From assembly GCA_034667465.1 (NCBI GenBank), contig JAXDJV010000008.1, forward strand, positions 186,001-250,000: a stretch of 64,000 bases of DNA, in the 5' to 3' direction. The DNA comes from JAOBAU01 sp034667465. Its GTDB lineage: Bacteria; Acidobacteriota; Thermoanaerobaculia; Gp7-AA8. The notes under the pieces were generated by a model. It had not been told where the DNA came from, did not search any database, and worked only from the letters and a program-made list of their open reading frames with translations. Shown here piece by piece: positions 33,791-40,854 of this stretch. Both the position numbers and the translations under genes were made by a program. Position 1 is the first letter of the stretch, and every line of letters begins with the position of its first letter.

Positions 33791-34816
33791 TCATGGGGTC
33801 TCCGCCAGTTCGTTCGAGACGGCGACGAGCTCCTGCAGTTTTCTCAGCGCGCTGCCGTTCGCGAGTGCTTCGCGTGCGAGCGTGATTCCGTCGGGGATCG
33901 TTGGAGCGAGGCCGCCGACGTACAACGCGGCGCCGGCGTTGGCGATGACAACGTCGCGTCGCGCGCCTTCTTCGCCCGCGAGGATCGCGCGCGCGATGGC
34001 GGCGTTTGCCGCGATGTCGCCGCCCGCCAGCGCTTCGATCGCATGCGTTTGCAGGCCGAGGCTGGACGGCGTCACTTCGTAGAGCATGATCGCGCCGTCG
34101 CGGATCTCGGCGACGTGCGTGGCGGCGGAGACGGAGATCTCATCGAGTCCGTCGCGGCTGTGTACGACGAGCGCGTGCTCGGTGCCGAGCGTGGCGAGGA
34201 CTCGCGCGAGCACTTCGACGAGGTGATCGGAGTAGACGCCGAGGACCTGGCGCTTCGCGAAGGCCGGATTCGTGAGTGGCCCGAGGACGTTGAAGATCGT
34301 GCGAACACCGAGCTCGCGGCGGACCGCGGCGACGGCGCCCATCGCCGGATGCAGCTTTGGTGCGAAGAGAAACGAGATGCCGGTGCGGCGCAGTACTTCG
34401 GTCATGCGCAGCGCGTCGAGATCGATGTGGACGCCGAGCGCGGCGAGGAGATCGGCGCTGCCGCACGCCGACGAGACGGCGCGATTGCCGTGTTTGGCAA
34501 CGGTGGCGCCTGCGGCCGCGGCGACGATCGCGGCGAGCGTAGAGATGTTGAACGTCCCGCGGTTGTCGCCGCCGGTTCCGCAGGTATCGACGAGACCGGC
34601 GTGATCGACGTCGAGCGGCGTGACGCGCTCGCGCATCGCGGTGGCGGCGCCGGCGATCTCGTCGGGCGTCTCCCCTTTCATCCGCAGCGCGATGAGGAAC
34701 GCGCTCTTCTGCACGTCGGTGGTGCGGCCGTCCATCACATCGCCGAAGACGCGGTACATCTCGTCACGGTCAAGATGTTGACGATCGAGCAGCCGGCGGA
34801 TGGCGTCGGCGATCAT
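33791..34816 (-). CDS. trpD: anthranilate phosphoribosyltransferase
   Basis: The 341-aa enzyme has the PRPP-binding VDTCGTGGDNRGTFNIST, KHGNRAVSSACGSADLLAALG and PAMGAVAAVRRELGVRTIFNVLGPLTNPA. It joins anthranilate and PRPP. It overlaps trpG (ATGA at 34813–34816) and the extended trpC start (33791–33794). Confidence 0.96.
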   Translation of the reverse strand: MIADAIRRLLDRQHLDRDEMYRVFGDVMDGRTTDVQKSAFLIALRMKGETPDEIAGAATAMRERVTPLDVDHAGLVDTCGTGGDNRGTFNISTLAAIVAAAAGATVAKHGNRAVSSACGSADLLAALGVHIDLDALRMTEVLRRTGISFLFAPKLHPAMGAVAAVRRELGVRTIFNVLGPLTNPAFAKRQVLGVYSDHLVEVLARVLATLGTEHALVVHSRDGLDEISVSAATHVAEIRDGAIMLYEVTPSSLGLQTHAIEALAGGDIAANAAIARAILAGEEGARRDVVIANAGAALYVGGLAPTIPDGITLAREALANGSALRKLQELVAVSNELAETP

Positions 34817-35379
34817 CGCGCCACCTCGAGGAAGTTGCTGATGAGACGATCGCCGCCGATCGTGCCGAACGACTCCGGGTGAAACTGGATGCCGAAGATC
34901 GGAAGCGTGCGATGCGAGATCGCCATCACGACGCCGTCGGTCGTTTCCGCATCGACTTCGAAGTCATCGGGCAACGTCGTGCGATCGATGACGAGCGAGT
35001 GATAGCGCGCGGTCTGCATGGGGGTCGGGCAGCCGGCGAAAAGGCGGCGACCTTCATGTCGCACGCCGGTGACTTTGCCGTGGACCGGCAGCGCGCCGCG
35101 GATGACGCGTGCGCCGAATGCTTCGCCGATCGCCTGATGACCGAGACAGACGCCAAGAAGAGGCACGGCGCTGATGGCGCGAATCAGCTCGATCACCCGC
35201 CCGGCGCGCGACGGCGTGCCGGGACCGGGCGAGATGATGATGGCGCGCGGCCGTTCGGCGATCAGCGTCGCCGGGTCGAACTCGTCGTTGCGGACGACGC
35301 GCAACTCTTCGCCGGCGAGCCGCTCGATTTGTTGCACCAGGTTGTATGTGAAGGAGTCGTAGTTATCGACGATTGTGAT
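34813..35379 (-). CDS. trpG: anthranilate synthase component II (glutamine amidotransferase), start unclear
   Basis: The class I amidotransferase has the nucleophile Cys in LLGVCLGHQAIGEAF, His/Glu in IFGIQFHPESFGT and SPGPGTPSRAG. The N-terminal TIVDNYDSFTYNLVQQIERL is in frame and clearly native, but no ATG, GTG or TTG lies between it and an upstream in-frame stop near 35430; the first GTG (35337) falls inside the conserved motif. An ATG with AGGAG at 35410 is in the +1 frame. Either a non-AUG start (ATC 35379), a frameshift or a sequence error applies. trpE is absent upstream; rmuC is there instead. Confidence 0.85.
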   Translation of the reverse strand: MTIVDNYDSFTYNLVQQIERLAGEELRVVRNDEFDPATLIAERPRAIIISPGPGTPSRAGRVIELIRAISAVPLLGVCLGHQAIGEAFGARVIRGALPVHGKVTGVRHEGRRLFAGCPTPMQTARYHSLVIDRTTLPDDFEVDAETTDGVVMAISHRTLPIFGIQFHPESFGTIGGDRLISNFLEVAR

Positions 35380-35410
35380 TGAGCCAAAGACACGAGTCGG
35401 CGGATCGCAT
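35363..35410 (-). CDS. short ORF overlapping the trpG start region
   Basis: The ORF encodes MRSADSCLWLNHNRR with one Trp. AGGAG lies 9 nt upstream of its ATG. A 7-bp inverted repeat CGAGTCG / CGACTCG flanks the ATG. It could be a leader peptide for trpG, or the displaced 5' end of trpG in the +1 frame. Only sequence position supports it. Confidence 0.35.
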   Translation of the reverse strand: MRSADSCLWLNHNRR

Positions 35411-35474
35411 CGACTCGTTCTCCTGGGAGGGGGAGTTGGTTTTCATGGCCGGCGCAGGATAGCAGATTCGCGCG

Positions 35475-36824
35475 TCATCGCTCGTTGAACGAGACGACGT
35501 CGCCCGGCTCCTCGCCCTGCGAATGCAGGCGGAGCTTCGCCGATTCGAGCGGCACCGCTTCGAGTTGCTCGAGCGAGCCGAGCTCTTTGCCGCTGCCGGC
35601 CATCCGCTGCATCTCCTCCCCTTTCGGCCAGAGGCGCGTATCGATCGAGCGGATCGCTTCGTTGTAGCGATCGACCGCCGATTTGATGGCGCGACCGACG
35701 GCGGCGATCTTCTCCATCGCGACCACGAAACGATTGAAGAGCTCGACGCCGGCGTCGTGCATCCGCTTCGCGTTCTCTTCGGTGCGCTCCGCTTTCCATC
35801 CCGCTTCGACGGCGCGGAGCAGCGGAAGGAGGACGGTCGGCGATGCGAGGAAAATCTTTCGGTCGACGGCGTGCTCGAAGAGCTGCGGATCGCTGACGAG
35901 CGCCGCGGAAAGGAAATGTTCGCCGGGAAGGAACATCACCGTGAAGTCGAGCGTGTCGCCGATCGACGACTGATAGTCGCGGCGGCTGAGCGCGTCGATG
36001 TGACGCTTCAGTCCCTTCGCGTGCTGCGCCAGCAGTTCGCGCTTGCGGTTCTCGTCGGTCTCGTTCGCGGCGGTCGCGTATTCGGCGAGCGGCACTTTCG
36101 CGTCGATGGCGATGACGCGCTTGTTCGGGAGTTTGATGATGACGTCGGGACGAAGTCGCTTTCCTTCGTCGGATGCGAACGTTTCCTGCGTGACGAAGTC
36201 GCAGTACTCGGTCATGCCGGCCATTTCGATGCAGCGCTTCAGCGTGCTCTCGCCCCACGACCCGCGGACGGTGGGCGACTGCAGCGCGTTAGCGAGCCGC
36301 GACGCTTCGCGCTGCGCCGATTCCTGAACGGTGAGCAATGCGCGGATCTGCTCCTGCAGACCGCCGTACGCTTCATTGCGCTGGTTCTCACTTCTGGTCA
36401 GCTCGCCGCGGTAGTTGTCGAGCATGTCGCGAACGGGACGCAGCAGCGCTTCGATCTCGACTTTTTTCGTGTCGAGCGAACCGTCGACCTGCGTGCGGTT
36501 CATCTGCACGAGCGTTTCGCCGACGTTCTTCAGGGCGCGTTGCGCGATCGCGTCGAACGCGTCTTCCATCGTCTTCTTGTCGGCGACGAGGCGTTCTGCT
36601 TCTTCGAGTCGTGTCTCGGCGGCGACGCGCGCCTGCTGTGCTTCTTCGAGTCGCGCGCGCGCGACGGAAACCGCTGTTTCGCTGCGCGCCCGTTCCGCGA
36701 TGGCGAGGTCCCGCTCGACCATCGCCCGCTGCGCCCGCGCACCGCTCTTCGCGCTCGCCACCGCCCAGCCAACCGCCGCGCCGAGAAGCAGCGCGACGAC
36801 GCAAAGGATCACCGTTATGAACAT
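35475..36824 (-). CDS. rmuC: DNA recombination protein RmuC
   Basis: The 449-aa protein has an N-terminal membrane helix (MFITVILCVVALLLGAAVGWAVA) and a long coiled coil to about residue 190. The RmuC nuclease-like domain follows: RGSWGESTLKRCIEMAGM…GKRLRPDVIIKLPNKRVIAIDAKVPLAEY and MFLPGEHFLSAAL. RmuC limits DNA inversions and acts in recombination. It lies about 95 nt upstream of trpG on the same strand. Confidence 0.94.
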   Translation of the reverse strand: MFITVILCVVALLLGAAVGWAVASAKSGARAQRAMVERDLAIAERARSETAVSVARARLEEAQQARVAAETRLEEAERLVADKKTMEDAFDAIAQRALKNVGETLVQMNRTQVDGSLDTKKVEIEALLRPVRDMLDNYRGELTRSENQRNEAYGGLQEQIRALLTVQESAQREASRLANALQSPTVRGSWGESTLKRCIEMAGMTEYCDFVTQETFASDEGKRLRPDVIIKLPNKRVIAIDAKVPLAEYATAANETDENRKRELLAQHAKGLKRHIDALSRRDYQSSIGDTLDFTVMFLPGEHFLSAALVSDPQLFEHAVDRKIFLASPTVLLPLLRAVEAGWKAERTEENAKRMHDAGVELFNRFVVAMEKIAAVGRAIKSAVDRYNEAIRSIDTRLWPKGEEMQRMAGSGKELGSLEQLEAVPLESAKLRLHSQGEEPGDVVSFNER

Positions 36825-36844
36825 GAGGTGATTTTACGCCAAGG

Positions 36845-36888
36845 CCCCTCACCCGGCGCTTCGCGCCACCCTCTCCGGTGGGAGAGGG
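36845..36888. repeat. dispersed CCCTCACCC…GAGAGGG repeat
   Basis: CCCCTCACCCGGCGC, TTCGCG, then CCACCCTCTCCGGTGGGAG and AGGG form two nested inverted repeats (GGCGC/GCGCC and CCCTCTCC/GGGAGAGGG). Sequences of this type are scattered in many GC-rich genomes. It lies between the rmuC start and the end of the aminotransferase gene. Confidence 0.7.
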
Positions 36889-36897
36889 ATCTTGGGT

Positions 36898-38007
36898 CTA
36901 CAGATTGTGGAGTACTTCGAGGACGCGCTCCACCTGGGCGTCGTCGTTGTATGCATGCGGAGAGAAGCGAAGCAAACCTTCGCGCGGTGCGCAGACGATC
37001 TTTTGTTCTTCCAGCGCGAGATGCAGGCGCAGCAGGTCGGCGGAACTTTTCGGGCGGGCGGCGACGATGCCGGAGGCGATCGGACGCGGCGTCGCGATCG
37101 GGTAGCCGATCGATTCGAGCCCGTCGGCGAGTTTCGTCACCAGCCGGATGACTTCGGCGTGGATGCTGTCGATGCCAGCTTCGAGCAGGAGGTCAATGGC
37201 GGCACGCAATCCATAAACGCCGTTGGTGTTGAGCGAGCCGGCTTCGAAGCGACGGCTGTCCGGCAGCAGATCTGTACTGCAGCCGATGAACTTTCCCTTG
37301 CGATCGAAGTTCGTCCAGCCGCTTTCGAGCACTTCAAGTCGTTCGCGATGTTCTTCGGCGACATAGAAGATTGACGCCCCTTCCGGCCCGCACATCCATT
37401 TGTGGCCGTCCGCGGAAAGGAAGGCGATGTTGGCGCGGCGGACGTCCATCGGAATCACGCCGACCGATTGAATGGCGTCGACGCAGAAGAGGACATTGCG
37501 TCGCCGGCAGACTTCGCCGATCGCGATGAGGTCGGCGGCGAAGCCGTTGTGAAACGCGACCGAGGAGGCACTGACGATGCGTGTGTTGTCGTCGATCAGT
37601 CGTTCAACATCCTCCGCGGTGTAGCTGCCGTTGTCGCTTTTCACGACGCGACATTCGACGCCGCGACGCGCGAGCCGTTTCCACGGTGTGTAGTTCGACG
37701 GGAACTCGAGATCGGTCGTGATGACGTTCTCCCCTTCCTTCCAGCGGAACCCTTCCGCGACGAACGACAACCCTTCCGAGGTGTTTTTGAGGATGGCGAT
37801 CTCGGTCGGCTGCGCGCCGATGAGCGTAGCCGCGGAGCGCCGCAGCGCGGCGTCTTCCGCGTACCACGCGCGCCAGTGCAGCGCACCGAAATCACGCTGA
37901 TCTCGGGCGTGCTTTTCGATGGCGTCGGCCGCGCGCGTGGAGAGCGGGCCGACCGCGGCGTGGTTGAAGTAGATGAGGTTGCGGGTGACGGGAAAGAGGT
38001 CTTTCAT
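36898..38007 (-). CDS. class V aminotransferase (cysteine desulfurase-like)
   Basis: The 369-aa PLP enzyme begins MKDLFPVTRNLIYFNHAAVGPLS. The PLP lysine lies in FLSADGHKWMCGPEGASIFYV and the PLP-binding Asp in VDAIQSVGVIPMDV. Other features are ITTDLEFPSNYTPW and FEAGSLNTNGVYGLRAAI. It could be a selenocysteine-lyase/isopenicillin-epimerase-like enzyme; the substrate is unclear. The true start is ATG 38007. The frame continues upstream through the left inverted repeat of the GIY-YIG unit, and AGGA within that repeat serves as ribosome binding site. Confidence 0.85.
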   Translation of the reverse strand: MKDLFPVTRNLIYFNHAAVGPLSTRAADAIEKHARDQRDFGALHWRAWYAEDAALRRSAATLIGAQPTEIAILKNTSEGLSFVAEGFRWKEGENVITTDLEFPSNYTPWKRLARRGVECRVVKSDNGSYTAEDVERLIDDNTRIVSASSVAFHNGFAADLIAIGEVCRRRNVLFCVDAIQSVGVIPMDVRRANIAFLSADGHKWMCGPEGASIFYVAEEHRERLEVLESGWTNFDRKGKFIGCSTDLLPDSRRFEAGSLNTNGVYGLRAAIDLLLEAGIDSIHAEVIRLVTKLADGLESIGYPIATPRPIASGIVAARPKSSADLLRLHLALEEQKIVCAPREGLLRFSPHAYNDDAQVERVLEVLHNL

Positions 38008-38009
38008 AG

Positions 38010-38049
38010 CTTTATCCTGAGCGAAGCGAAGGATCTCCGGTCCCTCAGC
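38010..38049 (+). repeat. left inverted repeat of the GIY-YIG unit
   Basis: It reads TTTATCCTGAGCGAAGCG then AAGGATCTCCGGTCC and CTCAGC. It lies 3 bp upstream of the aminotransferase start and provides that gene's AGGA ribosome binding site on the minus strand. Confidence 0.85.
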
Positions 38050-38057
38050 TGAGCCGC

Positions 38058-38363
38058 TCAATCAGGACGAAGCCCCTTCGTGTACGACGGCGTCAGATCG
38101 AGCCACTTCGGATTGTGCTCCTGAACGAGCGCGATCTTTCTCGCTCGCAGCCAACCCTTGACTTCTCGTTCGCGGGCCGCCGCGGACTTCTTCGTCGGAT
38201 GCGGCTCGAAATAAACAAGACGGTCGAAGACGTAGCGCGCGGTAAAGCCGTTTGGGTATTTCCGTTCTTTGTGTTGGCGTACACGACGAATGAGATCGCC
38301 CGTCATGCCGACGTACAACGTGTGGCTGCGATTGCTGATCGGGTAAACCCAGAAGCACTGCAT
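38058..38363 (-). CDS. GIY-YIG nuclease, single domain
   Basis: The 101-aa protein has all GIY-YIG landmarks: VYPIS…LYVG for the two tyrosine strands, the Arg in DLIRRVRQHK, and the metal-binding Glu in AAAREREVKGW. The family tail IALVQEHNPKWLDL follows. It resembles the stand-alone COG2827-type proteins of about 90–100 aa, whose biological role is unknown. It is the only gene between two inverted repeats and may act on them. No good ribosome binding site is seen before ATG 38363. Confidence 0.93.
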   Translation of the reverse strand: MQCFWVYPISNRSHTLYVGMTGDLIRRVRQHKERKYPNGFTARYVFDRLVYFEPHPTKKSAAAREREVKGWLRARKIALVQEHNPKWLDLTPSYTKGLRPD

Positions 38364-38364
38364 C

Positions 38365-38404
38365 GCTGTAGGACCGGAGATCCTTCGCTGCGCTCAGGAT
38401 AAAC
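38365..38404 (-). repeat. right inverted repeat of the GIY-YIG unit
   Basis: On the minus strand it reads GTTTATCCTGAGCGCAGCG then AAGGATCTCCGGTCC and TACAGC. It ends 2 bp from the aroC stop codon and 1 bp from the GIY-YIG start codon. Confidence 0.85.
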
Positions 38405-38406
38405 TT

Positions 38407-39579
38407 CTAGTACGCCCTTATTCGCCGAGAGTACGCTTCGTGCGCGGAAAGCATATCCGCGAGGTTATCGCCTCCGAACGTCGAAACCATCGCATCCGCC
38501 AGGACCACCGCCAGCATCGCCTCGCACACCACGCCGCACGCCGGGACCGCGGTGACGTCGCTGCGCTCCCATTGCGAGCGATGCGCATCGTGTGTCTCCG
38601 TGTCGACCGACGGCAATCCGCGGCGCAGCGTCGAGATCGGCTTCATGAAGGCGCGGACGACGACGTCCTGTCCGTTCGTCACGCCGCCTTCCAGGCCGCC
38701 GGCGCGGTTCGTGGTTCGGTGGTAGCGGCGCGTCTCGTCGAAGTAAATCGGATCGTGCACTTCGGAGCCGAGGCGGCGCGCGGCGGCGACTCCTTCGCCG
38801 ATCGCGACGCCTTTCACGGCGTGAATCGACATGATTGCCCGGGCGATGCGGCCGTCGAGTTTTTCGGTCCACTGCACGTAGGAACCGAGGCCGATCGGGA
38901 CGCCGCGAGCGGCCACGACGATCGTGCCGCCGAGCGTTTCACCGGCTTCCTTCGCGCGATCGACGGCGGCGATCATTGCCGCTTCGTCGTCGCGGTTGAT
39001 GGCGCGGAGCGGCGACTCTTCGTCGACGGCTGCGAGCTCATCCCAGGCCGGCGCGTATTCGGGATTGCCGGCGTCGCCGACCGACACGACGCCGGAGCGG
39101 ATCTCGATGCCGAATGCGCGCAGCAACTCCTTCGCGACGGCGCCCGCTGCGACGCGCGCGGCGGTCTCGCGCGCGGAGGCGCGCTCGAGGACGTCGCGCA
39201 GATCGCGGCGGTCGTACTTCATCCCGCCGATCAGATCGACGTGTCCGGGACGCGGTGCGTGGACGCGGCGCTTGTGCGCTTCCGCTTCGTTCACGTCCCA
39301 CGGATCCATCGCGCCGTTCCAGTTCTCGAAGTCGGCGTTCGCGATCGTGATTGCGATCGGCGAGCCGAGCGATTCACCGCCGCGAATCCCGGCTGTCACC
39401 TGGACGACGTCGCGCTCGATCTTCATCCGTCCGCCGCGACCGTAACCGTGCTGGCGGCGTGCGAGATCGCTGTCGAGTCGCGCGCGATCGAGACGAACAC
39501 CGGCCGGCATACCGGTGACAATCACGGTCAGCGATGGACCGTGCGACTCACCCGCGGTCGTGAATGTGAAGCGCGACAT
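38407..39579 (-). CDS. aroC: chorismate synthase
   Basis: The 390-aa enzyme has GESHGPSLTVIVTGMPAGVRLD at its start, RRQHGYGRGGRMKIE, the FMN/NADPH region RRDLRDVLERASARETAARVAAGAVAKELL and the late MKPISTL. It makes chorismate from EPSP. It is third in an lgt–tauE–aroC unit, 2 bp after the TauE-like gene, and is followed by the GIY-YIG unit. Confidence 0.97.
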   Translation of the reverse strand: MSRFTFTTAGESHGPSLTVIVTGMPAGVRLDRARLDSDLARRQHGYGRGGRMKIERDVVQVTAGIRGGESLGSPIAITIANADFENWNGAMDPWDVNEAEAHKRRVHAPRPGHVDLIGGMKYDRRDLRDVLERASARETAARVAAGAVAKELLRAFGIEIRSGVVSVGDAGNPEYAPAWDELAAVDEESPLRAINRDDEAAMIAAVDRAKEAGETLGGTIVVAARGVPIGLGSYVQWTEKLDGRIARAIMSIHAVKGVAIGEGVAAARRLGSEVHDPIYFDETRRYHRTTNRAGGLEGGVTNGQDVVVRAFMKPISTLRRGLPSVDTETHDAHRSQWERSDVTAVPACGVVCEAMLAVVLADAMVSTFGGDNLADMLSAHEAYSRRIRAY

Positions 39580-39581
39580 CG

Positions 39582-39965
39582 TCAGTACCAGCCCAGCCGG
39601 CGACCGGCGCCGAAGATCAGGTAACCGCCGAGGATCACGATGAAGATGCCGAACGCAAGGCGCAGATACGGTCCGGAAACGCGATTCGCGAAATACGCGC
39701 CGATGCCGCCGCCAATCAACATCGCAATCGCGATCGTGATCGCGGCGCGAATGTCGACGTTGTCGTTTCGGTAGTACTCGATGACGGCGGCGAGACCGAC
39801 TGGCGGCAGCAGCACGGCCAGCGACGTCCCGGTCGCGCGATGCTGCGAGAAGCCGACCCAGTAGATCAGCATCGGGACGACGAGCACGCCGCCGCCGATC
39901 CCGAAGAAGCCGGCGGCGATGCCGGAGAGGATACCGATGACGATGAAGCGGAACAGCGGAGTCAT
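39582..39965 (-). CDS. half-length TauE/SafE family membrane protein
   Basis: The 127-aa protein has about four membrane helices. The N-terminal GILSGIAAGFFGIGGGVLVVPML is the TauE/SafE signature, and TGTSLAVLLPPVGLAAVIEYY follows. The family usually has two such halves in about 250 aa; only one half is present, so it may work as a homodimer. It overlaps lgt by ATGA and precedes aroC by 2 bp. The substrate is unknown. Confidence 0.85.
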   Translation of the reverse strand: MTPLFRFIVIGILSGIAAGFFGIGGGVLVVPMLIYWVGFSQHRATGTSLAVLLPPVGLAAVIEYYRNDNVDIRAAITIAIAMLIGGGIGAYFANRVSGPYLRLAFGIFIVILGGYLIFGAGRRLGWY

Positions 39966-40756
39966 GCCGGCTGGATCACTTCGTCGCGCCGGACGAAGAG
40001 ATACGTGCCGGCGATGAACAGAATGACGCTGATGAGCTGCGCGATCGTGAACGGACCGAGGAAGCGATCGTCTTTCGCGCGGACGATCTCGACGAGGAAA
40101 CGCTCGATCCCCATCAGGATGCAGAACATCCCGAAGACGCGTCCGCGGAGATGCTGACGCTTCGAGAGCGCGAGCAGGATGAAGAACATCACCAGTGCGG
40201 CGGCCGACTCATAGAGCTGGGTCGGATGGACGCGAAGGATTGCGTCGGCAGGAATGCTGTCGGCGACGCGCACGCCGAATTCGCGCAGCGCGTACGCGGT
40301 GGTCGGCGGCGAGCCTTTCGGAAATGCGATGCCGAACCACGCATCGGTCGGGCGGCCGTAGTCGTCGCCGACGAGAAAACAGCCGATGCGCCCGAGCGCG
40401 TAGCCGATCGCGAGCGCCGGCGCGGCGGCATCGCATGCGACCAGGTAATCGACACGGCGACGAATGATGAGCAGCGAGCAGGCCGCCCAGCCGCCGATCA
40501 ATCCGCCGTACCAGACCAGTCCCGCGCGCGAGAGGAGGTTGTGCCAGTCGCGCGTCAGAATCGCGTAATAGATCTTCGCGCCGACGATGCCACCGATCGC
40601 GGCATACATGACCATCGACGACGCCACTTCATCATCGAGACCGTAACGGCGAAATTGCTTCGAAAGCACCCAGCCGGCGGCGATGAACGCCAGAAACATC
40701 ATTAACCCGAAGGTCGTGATTTCGAAGGAACCGATTTTCAGGAGCGTGGGAAACAT
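39962..40756 (-). CDS. lgt: prolipoprotein diacylglyceryl transferase
   Basis: The 264-aa polytopic enzyme shows LVWYGGLIGGWAACSLLI, the Lgt signature GRIGCFLVGDDYGRPTDAWFGIAFP and HPTQLYES. It transfers diacylglycerol to the lipobox Cys of prolipoproteins in the inner membrane. ATG 40756. It is first of the lgt–tauE–aroC unit. Confidence 0.96.
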   Translation of the reverse strand: MFPTLLKIGSFEITTFGLMMFLAFIAAGWVLSKQFRRYGLDDEVASSMVMYAAIGGIVGAKIYYAILTRDWHNLLSRAGLVWYGGLIGGWAACSLLIIRRRVDYLVACDAAAPALAIGYALGRIGCFLVGDDYGRPTDAWFGIAFPKGSPPTTAYALREFGVRVADSIPADAILRVHPTQLYESAAALVMFFILLALSKRQHLRGRVFGMFCILMGIERFLVEIVRAKDDRFLGPFTIAQLISVILFIAGTYLFVRRDEVIQPA

Positions 40757-40776
40757 GCGGCCCGGAGGATACCGCA

Positions 40777-40854
40777 GGGATGAGGGATGAGGTATGAGGC
40801 ATGAGTAAAGGCGGGTTTACTCATACCTCATGCCTCATCCCCCATGCCTCAGGC
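40777..40854. repeat. second inverted heptamer-repeat hairpin
   Basis: The left arm is built of 7-mers ATGAGGG, ATGAGGT, ATGAGGC and ATGAGTA, and the right arm of their complements. The junction reads GAGTAAAGGCG, as in the hairpin at 22318–22386 although the heptamers differ. The stop codon of the DUF4388 gene lies in the right arm. Confidence 0.85.

Larger units (their letters stand above)
38010..38404 (-). mobile_element. GIY-YIG nuclease unit framed by 40-bp inverted repeats
   Basis: Two 40-bp inverted repeats (38010–38049 and 38365–38404, 36 of 40 identical by hand alignment) enclose a single gene that fills the space: its ATG is 1 bp inside the right repeat and its stop 8 bp inside the left one. 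The repeats are TTTATCCTGAGCG-A/C-AGCGAAGG followed by ATCTCCGGTCC, the family also found solo and in pairs elsewhere in this window. The 395-bp unit sits between aroC and an aminotransferase gene. No clear target-site duplication was seen. Mobility is inferred. Confidence 0.7.
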
